From an uncultured Lachnospiraceae bacterium (GTDB taxonomy: Bacteria; Bacillota; Clostridia; Lachnospirales; Lachnospiraceae): a stretch of DNA of 64,000 nucleotides. A model generated the notes under the pieces. It ran no database searches and was not told the DNA's origin. It saw nothing but the letters and a program-made list of their open reading frames with translations. The DNA is taken from NCBI GenBank assembly GCA_947177165.1, contig CAMWTP010000018.1, forward strand, positions 23,614 to 87,613, read 5' to 3'. A program made the position numbers and the translations under genes. Every line of letters begins with the position of its first letter. Positions within the stretch are counted from its first letter, which is position 1. Of the stretch, positions 24,165 through 31,870 are shown one piece after another.

Positions 24165-25937
24165 TCACTTCCTGCTCACGACTGCATATACATAGGTAGA
24201 AATCTTCGGCATATCCGTACAGTAAATGTAAATCTCATAGACACCTTCCTTCGCGGGTGCCGTGTACATACCGTCAGCCGTAATCTCACCGCTTCCCGGC
24301 TCCGTCAGCTCATAACTGAGCCGGCATGGCTGCAGATTATGAAAACTTATATTGAAATAATAACTCTCCTTTGCCTGCAGGCGCACCGTCGGCGTCTCCG
24401 GTATGATCGACCGGTTTTCCTCCTCCTGCAGCTCGTCCGAATCCTTCGCGGAGACAAACCTGACTGCTACCCAGTTCAGCTGAAGCACGATGCTCTTCTG
24501 TTCCCCCAAAAGCTTTGCCGCCACCTGGAAACTGCCCTTGTCATTCCGCACACGCACCGCCGTCTCCACCTGCATGCACTCGTGAATACCGAACAGCTCC
24601 GGATTGCCGAATATCGTATTTCTGTGATCACCGAAATACTCCGTCCCGACCTCGACATACACATTCCCCTTGCCAAGGCCATGCATGATCTCCTCGGAAA
24701 GACACACGTCTCCCTTCTTCATATTGACATCGAGCGGAATTTCCAGCCTGCCGCTCGCCATAGGCAGCTGCATCTCGTCGCGTCTTGTACCATTTTGGGT
24801 GCCGGCACTGTCCCCGGATGTCCTGTTCTCAGTCCCGTTCGCCCCGCTGCCGCCAAAATACGCCATCAGCGCCTGACGCTGCCCCGCTTTGCCCGGCGTG
24901 ATGATATAGCGCTTCACACCCCGTTCCGTCACTCCGCTGACCAGACAGCTGATATCCGTGCGCAGCAATTGCAGTACAGCGATGCAGACATCGCCGCTGT
25001 CAACCGTCCTCAGATTCCTGTCAAGGCTTGTCCTGCCAACCTCGCTTACCATCAGTGAAAAAGGCTGCTGATCCGACAACTTCAGCTTGAACTGAATCCC
25101 TGCTCCCGGCTCCACCTCATGTCCGCCGACTTGAAACTGCATGTCCTCCTTGCGGCACAGAACTGTTGTCTCCTCCGCATCCGTGTGATCAACCGTGAGC
25201 CAGTAGTCCTTTCGCAGAATCTGTCCCTCCGGAAGCCAGAGCCCCTCGATGCCGATTTCGAGTTCATGTTTCCCGGAAACATCCGTGAGAGAAGGCATTT
25301 GCAGCTTTGCCTGAAAAGACAGTTCTTTCGCTTTTTCCGAATTTTTGCGGACCGCCGCCATCACTTTCACTGCGTGTCCCTTCGACACCGTACACGGCAT
25401 GCTGATCCATACGGTATAATCCGCATTGTCCAGAATCTTTTCCCGCAGGATCAAGTCCTCCACAGCCTCCTCCTGCTGTACTGACACTCCGGAATCCTGC
25501 ACATCCTCAAAATCCCTGACATACAGCTCATATCCCTCATCGATGCGGTTGCGCTCATACTCCTTCCCGCCCGTCCCGATATCGCCGCAGTACACATCAT
25601 GAACCGCCTCCTCGCGATAGCGGATATAAAGCCCTGCGCGCTCGCTGTACAGGGTATCAAATCCCTCCAGCACTGACAGCTTCCTGACCACGGACGCATC
25701 AACCACAATCTCCCTGCCAGCTCCGTCGATTGCCACGCCGCTTTCCACCAGAATGGACAGATCATCCAGAAGTACCACATTCAAACCGCAGACAATGCCG
25801 CTGCCAAACAGAATCCGGTTCAAAAAACGCCGCTTATTGTTCATGTATAACTGCTCTGCCTGAAAATCCGCCGAAGTCAGCAGTTTCCCTGCATAGTAGC
25901 GGTTTCTCTCAAAAGGAAATAACTGGTTATTTTTCAC
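24165..25937 (-). CDS. Conserved eCIS-associated protein with FERNRYYxGKLLT motif and Ig-like C-terminus
   Basis: A 590-residue protein. The N-terminus (FPFERNRYYAGKLLTSADFQAEQ, then RFLNRILFGSGIVCGLNVV and GVAIDGAGREIVV) is a pattern I associate with a conserved family found in eCIS loci, often with tail-fibre or peripheral baseplate context. The C-terminal 90 residues look like a bacterial Ig-like domain (EITADGMYTAPAKEGVYEIY). The GTG at 25937 is preferred over the ATG at 25970 because GGAGGAGG lies 4-7 bases before it. It is the first gene of the eCIS operon, after a good promoter. Exact function is unknown. Confidence 0.7.
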   Translation of the reverse strand: MKNNQLFPFERNRYYAGKLLTSADFQAEQLYMNNKRRFLNRILFGSGIVCGLNVVLLDDLSILVESGVAIDGAGREIVVDASVVRKLSVLEGFDTLYSERAGLYIRYREEAVHDVYCGDIGTGGKEYERNRIDEGYELYVRDFEDVQDSGVSVQQEEAVEDLILREKILDNADYTVWISMPCTVSKGHAVKVMAAVRKNSEKAKELSFQAKLQMPSLTDVSGKHELEIGIEGLWLPEGQILRKDYWLTVDHTDAEETTVLCRKEDMQFQVGGHEVEPGAGIQFKLKLSDQQPFSLMVSEVGRTSLDRNLRTVDSGDVCIAVLQLLRTDISCLVSGVTERGVKRYIITPGKAGQRQALMAYFGGSGANGTENRTSGDSAGTQNGTRRDEMQLPMASGRLEIPLDVNMKKGDVCLSEEIMHGLGKGNVYVEVGTEYFGDHRNTIFGNPELFGIHECMQVETAVRVRNDKGSFQVAAKLLGEQKSIVLQLNWVAVRFVSAKDSDELQEEENRSIIPETPTVRLQAKESYYFNISFHNLQPCRLSYELTEPGSGEITADGMYTAPAKEGVYEIYIYCTDMPKISTYVYAVVSRK

Positions 25938-25987
25938 AGATCCTCCTCCATTGCTGCCAAAATTTTCCATTTTCCGTCACATTGTAT

Positions 25988-26016
25988 ATTTTACACAAAA
26001 ATATTACAAAAATCAA
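25988..26016 (-). promoter_or_regulatory. Promoter of the eCIS operon
   Basis: On the minus strand: -35 TTGATT (26011-26016), 17-base spacer, -10 TAAAAT (25988-25993). It reads toward the GTG at 25937 and is set in an AT-rich divergent gap. Confidence 0.7.
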
Positions 26017-26056
26017 TATTTTTTGGTAAATTTCACTATTCATTTTTCAATTTATT

Positions 26057-26065
26057 TGATATGAT
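26057..26065 (+). promoter_or_regulatory. Extended -10 promoter for the plus-strand operon
   Basis: TG-n-TATGAT (26057-26065) stands 24 bases before the ATG at 26090, with AAGGAGG at 26074-26080. A good -35 is not visible, as is usual for extended -10 promoters. The leader would be short. Confidence 0.5.
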
Positions 26066-26089
26066 AAATTTACAAGGAGGATTCGACGT

Positions 26090-26887
26090 ATGCGCAAAAC
26101 TTTTCCGTTAACACTTAACAGCATTCTGTTCATCGCCGGCATCGGTTTTCTGTTGATCCAGCGTCCGATTTGGTGTGCTGTATGTTTTTTGCTTGCCTCA
26201 CTCTTGTTTATATGGACGTTCAAGGCAGAACAGACTGCCGGGCCGCCTCCCGACGAAATGCCATCGGTGGACACAGATGCGCTGAATGCCTCGCTGACAC
26301 TCCGGGTCAAGGAACTCACAGACTCCAATCAGCTGCTTTCCCGGGAAAACCAGCAGCTCACCGACGAGCTGAACCTATATCGAAACAGACATCCCAATCC
26401 GCTCTATACCTGTCCCCTCACCTCTGCTCTTCCAGTCTGTCTGGACACGTTCTTCACCGGCTACCTGAACAGTCGTGCGGACCTCGCGGAAAGCGGAAGG
26501 CTGCATGTCGACTACACCTGCTCTGTCCCCGACGCAGTCACCTATCTGTCACAGTCAGCGCTCACCCTGATCTGCAGCAATGTCTTTGACAACATGCTAA
26601 AGTTCAGCCCAAGAGCGGAATCAGTCTACATCCGGCTCACTGCCATCGAAAACGACAGTCTGATCATCTTCAAAAATGAAGGCGACGGGCCAGAGGAATC
26701 GGAACTGGACAGACTCTTCGACCTGAACTATCAGGGCACCAACAAGAAATCCGGGTGCGGTCTTGGTCTGGCGCAGGTAAAGGCACTGACCGACGACTTT
26801 GGCGCCCACGCCTGGGCAAAGAGCGCCAATGGCTCCGGATTCGCCCTGTACATACGACTGCCGGAACAGCCCTCTGCATCATATTAA
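26090..26887 (+). CDS. Membrane HATPase (histidine-kinase-like) protein without clear H-box
   Basis: A 265-residue protein with two membrane helices (about 7-45), a coiled coil (about 65-105) and a GHKL ATPase domain: N-box ICSNVFDNMLKFSP (about 162-175), then a G-box region DGPEESELDRLFDLNYQGT and SGCGLGLAQVKALTDDFG. No DHp helix with the phospho-accepting histidine is recognisable, and no response regulator gene is adjacent. It may be a remodelled sensor kinase acting on a partner, or an ATP-binding switch. It is the first gene of the short plus-strand operon that ends with the eCIS ATPase, so a role in controlling eCIS is inferred from position only. Confidence 0.75.
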   Translation: MRKTFPLTLNSILFIAGIGFLLIQRPIWCAVCFLLASLLFIWTFKAEQTAGPPPDEMPSVDTDALNASLTLRVKELTDSNQLLSRENQQLTDELNLYRNRHPNPLYTCPLTSALPVCLDTFFTGYLNSRADLAESGRLHVDYTCSVPDAVTYLSQSALTLICSNVFDNMLKFSPRAESVYIRLTAIENDSLIIFKNEGDGPEESELDRLFDLNYQGTNKKSGCGLGLAQVKALTDDFGAHAWAKSANGSGFALYIRLPEQPSASY

Positions 26888-26908
26888 TAATCACCAGGAG
26901 AAACCAAT

Positions 26909-27427
26909 ATGAAGAAAAAGACGATTCTTATTCTGCTAAGCTTACTGCACATCTGTGTTTTCTGCATAGGGATCTTAATTATTTTTCAGCACAGGGAAAC
27001 CAAACATATGGATATCAGTCTCTCATCTGACGCGACTGTCCGAATCACAGACACCGAACCGGAAACCGTGATCGAAGTATCCCCGCTTGCGGAATCCGAA
27101 CCTGAGGAAACTTTTGTTGAGCAAACTTTTGTTGAAGAACCTTTGATTGAAAAACCTTCCATTGAAGAATCTTCGATCGAGGAGTCTTCTGCCGAATTGT
27201 CCGAGGAAACACTCTCCTACACATTTCAGTATGTCCGCGGGAAGCGAAACCTAAATATCCGGAATGCACCCTCCATGCAGGCGCGAATTATCGGTAAAAT
27301 TCCCCCTGGACAGGGAGGACGCGTACTCGAATTTGCAAACGACGACTGGGCGCTGATCGAGTACCGCGGCACGACAGGATACAGCAGCCGGCACTGGATG
27401 AAACTGACGCCGCTGGAAACAGACTAA
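26909..27427 (+). CDS. Exported or membrane-anchored SH3-domain protein
   Basis: A 172-residue protein with an N-terminal hydrophobic signal/anchor (about 4-25). An acidic low-complexity linker follows (about 65-105), with repeated VEQTFVEEPLIEKPSIEESS-like units. A bacterial SH3 domain ends it (about 108-165, RNLNIRNAPSMQARIIGKIP, WALIEYRGTTGYSSRHWM). SH3b domains bind peptidoglycan or cell-wall proteins. It starts 21 bases after the HATPase gene with AGGAG upstream. It could tether the membrane module to the wall. Confidence 0.8.
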   Translation: MKKKTILILLSLLHICVFCIGILIIFQHRETKHMDISLSSDATVRITDTEPETVIEVSPLAESEPEETFVEQTFVEEPLIEKPSIEESSIEESSAELSEETLSYTFQYVRGKRNLNIRNAPSMQARIIGKIPPGQGGRVLEFANDDWALIEYRGTTGYSSRHWMKLTPLETD

Positions 27428-27467
27428 TTATATATCGATTGCATATTAAGGAGGGCAAAACATCGAT

Positions 27468-29534
27468 ATGAACTTTCTTGAAACGACCATATACAGAATT
27501 ATCCTGAAAACGCATCTATATCTGGAAGGAACAGGGCGGCAGAACAGCTTTGAGCGATTCCCCTATCTCCGCGTGCTCACGGAACGCCTGACTGCGGAGT
27601 GCCTGGAAGCATGGCAGTGTGATGCCGGAATGGAGGCATCGCGCTACTGTGAACTCCTTCGCCGCATACACGGAGAAGCGGAAGACCTGGAAAGCAGCAT
27701 ACTGTGCAACACGCTGGATCTCTGTCTCGCTGCGGCGTATGTGCCGGAATTTGCCGCTTACCTGAACTACTACACCGGAAATATCGTAACCATACAGCTC
27801 GCATCGGAACTGGAGGGCGTAACCCATTCCGGCTACCGCGACATTGTGCGCAGACTGCAAAAGCTGCAAAAAATCTGCACGGTAGAATGGGACAAAAACC
27901 CCCTCCCCTACGCCGCGGTCACGGTTGACAATGCCCTGCTCTCCTATCTGACCGGAGCAGAGCATTTATTTCCAGAACTGTTTTCTGACCGAGTGGAATG
28001 CTTTGAACACGACGCGGCGCTGCATCCCATGTTTATCCGCCAGGACTTCGCCGCGGAAGGCGCCGAATGGCTTCAGAACGCTGTAACGCCATCTTCCGAT
28101 CCCGGCAGCACATTGCAGACAGATGCCTTTCCGGCAAACATTCTGCAGATCAGCGGAACAGGCGGCAGACGCTTTCTCGCAAAGCATATTGCACACCTGA
28201 TGAAAAAAGACCTGATTCTCATTGATATGAATCAGTGCAAAAATATACTGGCATCCGGCTCTGATGAAGAACATTTCTGGAACCAGCTTATCCACACCGC
28301 TTTCCTTAAAAACGCTGTCGTATGTCTGCACAACATCACTGCATCCATGCTCTCTCTGGCGCAGACTGAGATCTCAGCTCTGATCCCGACTGCCATCCTG
28401 CCATTTGCCAGGGCAAGGATTCCTGTCATCCTGTGCACGGATGCCGAGATTTCCTTTTCGTCCGACAGGCGCTTGCAGCTATACCTGCATCATATCACAC
28501 TCAGCAGAACGGCGCGCCGGGAGCGGGAGACAGTATTTCGCGGTCTCTCCGAGCTTTACCAGCTTCCGATTGACTGTGCTCGTCTCTCTGTGCAGTATCA
28601 GCTTTCCGCAAGTGAGATTGCCGACGCCGTAACGCGCTGGCGCTGCACCGGCAAGACCAGGCCGGAAGATTTCGTTATCCTCTGCAATGACATCCTGCAC
28701 AAAGGACAGGAGCAGATTTTCGGGCAGATTCTTTACCCGTCTGTGGGATTTGAAGATCTGATACTGCCCGCTCCTGCCAAAAAGACACTGGCGCAGATCT
28801 GCTGCGGTGCCGCCGGGGGATACCGGATTTTCGAGGAGTGGAACCTTCAGCACCTGTACCCATATGGAAGAGCCGTGACCGTGCTGCTCTACGGTCCTCC
28901 CGGAACAGGAAAGACAATGACTGCCCACGCCATAGCAAAGGAGCTGGGAACTGCCCTGTATCAAGTCGATCTGTCACATGTGCTCGACAAGTACATCGGT
29001 GAGACCGAGAAACACCTGGAACAGATTTTCGCATTTGCACAGAAAGCAAAGCCTGTGCTCTTTTTTGATGAAGCGGACTCCCTCTTTGGCAAGCGCGGCG
29101 AAGTGACCGACGGAAAAGACCGCTATGCCAATATGGAAGTTTCCTATATCTTACAGCGCATTGAGCAGTTTGACGGCATTGTGGTGCTTGCCACAAACCT
29201 GTACAGCGGCATCGACAAGGCATTTCTGCGCCGCATGAAATACGTCATAAAATACCAGTCCCCGGATGCCGCAATGCGCCGTCGTATCTGGGAGGACTGT
29301 CTGCCGCCGGAACTTCCCCGCGAAGAGCTCGACCTTGATTTTCTGTCAAATCAGTTCGACCTCACTGGCGGCATCATCAAAAACGTGGTCTACACCGCGT
29401 GCGTCATGGCAGTCCACGACAGCAAAAAACTCTGCATGGAACACGTTCTGAACGCTATCCGCGCAGAGTATGAGAAATTAGAACGTCCTGTCAGTAAGGA
29501 TATGTGGGAGGAGTATGGGGATATGATAGGTTAA
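27468..29534 (+). CDS. AAA+ ATPase of eCIS (Afp15-like)
   Basis: A 688-residue protein. The N-terminal about 430 residues are a helical family-specific region. The AAA+ core has Walker A GPPGTGKT (about residue 475), Walker B VLFFDEADSLFG (about 530) and sensor-1 GIVVLATNLYSGIDKAFLRR with arginine finger region. It ends with a lid domain. CDC48-like ATPases of this layout are a hallmark of eCIS and act in assembly or cargo handling. AAGGAGG lies 13 bases before the ATG. Its stop overlaps that of the convergent DUF4157 gene. Unusually, it is on the opposite strand from the structural genes. Confidence 0.93.
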   Translation: MNFLETTIYRIILKTHLYLEGTGRQNSFERFPYLRVLTERLTAECLEAWQCDAGMEASRYCELLRRIHGEAEDLESSILCNTLDLCLAAAYVPEFAAYLNYYTGNIVTIQLASELEGVTHSGYRDIVRRLQKLQKICTVEWDKNPLPYAAVTVDNALLSYLTGAEHLFPELFSDRVECFEHDAALHPMFIRQDFAAEGAEWLQNAVTPSSDPGSTLQTDAFPANILQISGTGGRRFLAKHIAHLMKKDLILIDMNQCKNILASGSDEEHFWNQLIHTAFLKNAVVCLHNITASMLSLAQTEISALIPTAILPFARARIPVILCTDAEISFSSDRRLQLYLHHITLSRTARRERETVFRGLSELYQLPIDCARLSVQYQLSASEIADAVTRWRCTGKTRPEDFVILCNDILHKGQEQIFGQILYPSVGFEDLILPAPAKKTLAQICCGAAGGYRIFEEWNLQHLYPYGRAVTVLLYGPPGTGKTMTAHAIAKELGTALYQVDLSHVLDKYIGETEKHLEQIFAFAQKAKPVLFFDEADSLFGKRGEVTDGKDRYANMEVSYILQRIEQFDGIVVLATNLYSGIDKAFLRRMKYVIKYQSPDAAMRRRIWEDCLPPELPREELDLDFLSNQFDLTGGIIKNVVYTACVMAVHDSKKLCMEHVLNAIRAEYEKLERPVSKDMWEEYGDMIG

Positions 29535-29893
29535 ACAGAAGATGCATTCGCCGCCATTATATCCGCCTCATGCTCCAGCGCAGGACTGTCATTGACCGCC
29601 TGTCCGTTCAGGCTGCCTGTAGCGCGCACCTGCCCTCTGCGCTGCTGCACGATATGTCCAAGCTCATGTCCCAGATGCCGCTCCTGTCCCGGTGCAACAT
29701 AGACATGATCTGCCTGTGTGTAGGCAAGCGCCTGCATCTGCCGTGGTTTGTCGGAATTGTAATGCACCTGCACGCCGTCGAAGGACATTCCAGAATACGA
29801 CTCAAACTGTTGTTTCATTTTATCCGGAATGCCTGTAGTATTCTTTGATGAGCTTTTGCGGACTATCGGTTCCTTTTTCATGACTTCATACAT
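29531..29893 (-). CDS. Stand-alone DUF4157 zincin-like protein (eCIS cargo marker)
   Basis: A 120-residue protein made almost only of DUF4157: IPDKMKQQFESYSGMSFDGVQVHYNS, ADHVYVAPGQERHLGHELGHIVQQ with the HELGH zinc motif, and a later LEHEAD that may supply the third ligand. DUF4157 is the domain most often fused to eCIS toxins, but no effector domain follows here. The ATG at 29893 is chosen because AGGAGG lies 9 bases upstream; a longer reading has no site. It lies 87 bases downstream of cysA on the same strand and may be co-transcribed with it. Confidence 0.88.
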   Translation of the reverse strand: MYEVMKKEPIVRKSSSKNTTGIPDKMKQQFESYSGMSFDGVQVHYNSDKPRQMQALAYTQADHVYVAPGQERHLGHELGHIVQQRRGQVRATGSLNGQAVNDSPALEHEADIMAANASSV

Positions 29894-29980
29894 AACAACA
29901 TTCCTCCTGTCAAAAACGATACCACTGTCTCCCAAAAAGTGAACTATATTGCAATCATCTTATAACTAATACAGCATTCC

Positions 29981-30745
29981 TCATGATTTATTCCCAGCAG
30001 AATCGGATGGCTGAACACGCCGAAATGCCTCATATCGTGCCACATCAATAAAATCCGCCACAAACTCCGTCTCCGGATGCATACAGATTACATCCGGCGT
30101 ACCGATCTGCTCAATCTTCCCCTGGTTCATGACAATAATGGTATCTGCCACTTCCATTGCCTCCTCCTGGTCATGCGTCACAAAGATGCTGGTGATTCCC
30201 ACCCTGCCAATCATCTCTTTCAGCCATGTTCTGAGCTCCCTGCGCACCTTCGCATCGATTGCGGCGAACGGCTCGTCCAATAAAAGAAGCTGCGGACTGG
30301 GGGCAAGCGCGCGCGCGAATGCCACACGCTGACGCTGTCCTCCTGACAGCTGGTGGGGGTAGCGCTTCCCGAGATCCTGCATGGAGATCAGCTCCAGAAG
30401 TTCCTCCACCCTGCTCCTGATCTCCCTTTTGCTTTTCTTCTGCACCTCCAGACCGAAAGCGATATTGTCCGCAACTGTCATATAGCGGAACAGGGCATAG
30501 TTCTGGAACACAAAACCGATGCCCCGTTTACTTCCCGGAAGCTCATTGACACGCACGCCGTTGATCATGATATCACCCGAATCCGGCTTGTCAAGTCCTG
30601 CGATCATTCTCAATATTGTAGTTTTTCCGCTCCCGCTCGGACCGAGCAGCGCCGCCAGCTGCCCTTTTTCCACGCCGAAACTTACATCGTTGGAGGCATG
30701 AAAGCCATCAAAGGTCTTATAAATGTGATCCATCTGTACATACAT
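29981..30745 (-). CDS. cysA: Sulfate/thiosulfate ABC transporter ATP-binding protein
   Basis: A 254-residue cytoplasmic ATPase powering sulfate uptake. Walker A is GPSGSGKT (about 35-42), the signature is LSGGQRQRVAFARALA, Walker B is LLLLDEPFAAID, and the H-loop is FVTHDQEE. It is about 100 residues shorter than E. coli CysA because the C-terminal regulatory (TOBE-like) region is missing. It is the last gene of the sulfate operon, 68 bases after cysW. Confidence 0.92.
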   Translation of the reverse strand: MYVQMDHIYKTFDGFHASNDVSFGVEKGQLAALLGPSGSGKTTILRMIAGLDKPDSGDIMINGVRVNELPGSKRGIGFVFQNYALFRYMTVADNIAFGLEVQKKSKREIRSRVEELLELISMQDLGKRYPHQLSGGQRQRVAFARALAPSPQLLLLDEPFAAIDAKVRRELRTWLKEMIGRVGITSIFVTHDQEEAMEVADTIIVMNQGKIEQIGTPDVICMHPETEFVADFIDVARYEAFRRVQPSDSAGNKS

Positions 30746-30813
30746 TTTGATTTACTCCCTCTGTCCTGATTTCTTCTGTAACTGCCCACTCATTTCTTCC
30801 ATGATGACAACGC

Positions 30814-31704
30814 CTATTCACCCTTTTTCCACTGTACGATATTCCTTGCGATCAGAATCAGCACTGCCAGCACCACTAAGATTGATGACACCGCAAATGC
30901 CGCCGTCGTATTGAACTCATTGTACAGGATCTCCACATGCAGCGGGAGCGTGTTTGTCTTTCCTCGCAAATGACCAGATATCACGGACACCGCGCCAAAC
31001 TCTCCCATCGCGCGTGCTGCGCACAGGATAACGCCATAGAGCAGCGCCCATCTGATATGCGGGAATGTAATCCTGCGGAAAATGGTAAATCCGCCCGCTC
31101 CCATCAGTGCCGCCGCTTCCTCCTCGTCCTTTCCCTGCGCGTTCAGGACAGGAAACAGCTCACGGAACACGAACGGAAACGTGACAAAGATTGTGGCAAG
31201 AACCACACCTGGGACGGCAAACACAATCTTTATGCCGTGTGCCTTCAGAAAATCTCCCATCCAGCCGACATTTCCGAATGTCAGGATAAACACCAGTCCT
31301 GCTATGACCGGGGATATTGAAAAGGGAATATCAATCAGTGCGGCAAGTACCTGGCGTCCCCTGAAATAGAACTTTGATAACAGGTACGACGCAAAGACTC
31401 CAAATATGGTGTTGACCGCCACTGCAGCCGCTGTTGCAAGCAGCGTCAGCTGCAGCGCCTTGACGGTATATTCATCAAACACAGCTTCTTTATACGCCTC
31501 CCAGCCGTCACGCAGTGCATTTGTGACCACTACAATTAAGGGCAGGACAAGCATCAGAAACAGAAATAATACACAGATGCCAATCAGTAAATATTTGATT
31601 CCCCGGCCAGTATTATCCCTGTGCGGCTCCCTGACCTTCTGTATAGAGGATATTCCGTCCCCCACAATATCCTGCTGGTATGTCCTTTGTGCATTTTTTG
31701 TCAT
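30814..31704 (-). CDS. cysW: Sulfate ABC transporter permease CysW
   Basis: A 296-residue permease with about six membrane helices. The binding-protein-dependent transport loop is seen as RAMGEFGAVSVISGHLRGKTN, which with LPLHVEILYNEFNTTAAFA is typical of CysW. It pairs with CysT and CysA. The 5' gap to cysNC (166 bases) holds no gene. GGAGG lies 10 bases before the ATG. It is separated from cysT by the activation genes cysD and cysNC, which is unusual. Confidence 0.92.
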   Translation of the reverse strand: MTKNAQRTYQQDIVGDGISSIQKVREPHRDNTGRGIKYLLIGICVLFLFLMLVLPLIVVVTNALRDGWEAYKEAVFDEYTVKALQLTLLATAAAVAVNTIFGVFASYLLSKFYFRGRQVLAALIDIPFSISPVIAGLVFILTFGNVGWMGDFLKAHGIKIVFAVPGVVLATIFVTFPFVFRELFPVLNAQGKDEEEAAALMGAGGFTIFRRITFPHIRWALLYGVILCAARAMGEFGAVSVISGHLRGKTNTLPLHVEILYNEFNTTAAFAVSSILVVLAVLILIARNIVQWKKGE

Positions 31705-31870
31705 TGCAGTTTTTCCTCCAACATTTTCGTTTTATCATCGATGTGTCATCAACGCATGTGAAATCATTCCATGCCGCCAGTTCTGTATCTCACTCCCTGA
31801 AACAATTCAAACCTACTGTGCCTTCATGCTGCCTGCGCATCAATCATCTATAGTACACTTTTCCCATATC

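Noticed and set aside
1..25937. Complete prophage
   Set aside because: No capsid, terminase, portal, integrase or lysis genes are seen; the DUF4280, DUF4157 and AAA+ genes point to an eCIS.
29894..29980. Terminator after cysA
   Set aside because: No stable hairpin with a U-tract is visible, so read-through into the DUF4157 gene cannot be excluded.
31705..31870. Possible promoter upstream of cysW (TTGTAA with TACTAT)
   Set aside because: Spacer of 15 bases is too short and the match poor; internal transcription from cysNC is simpler.
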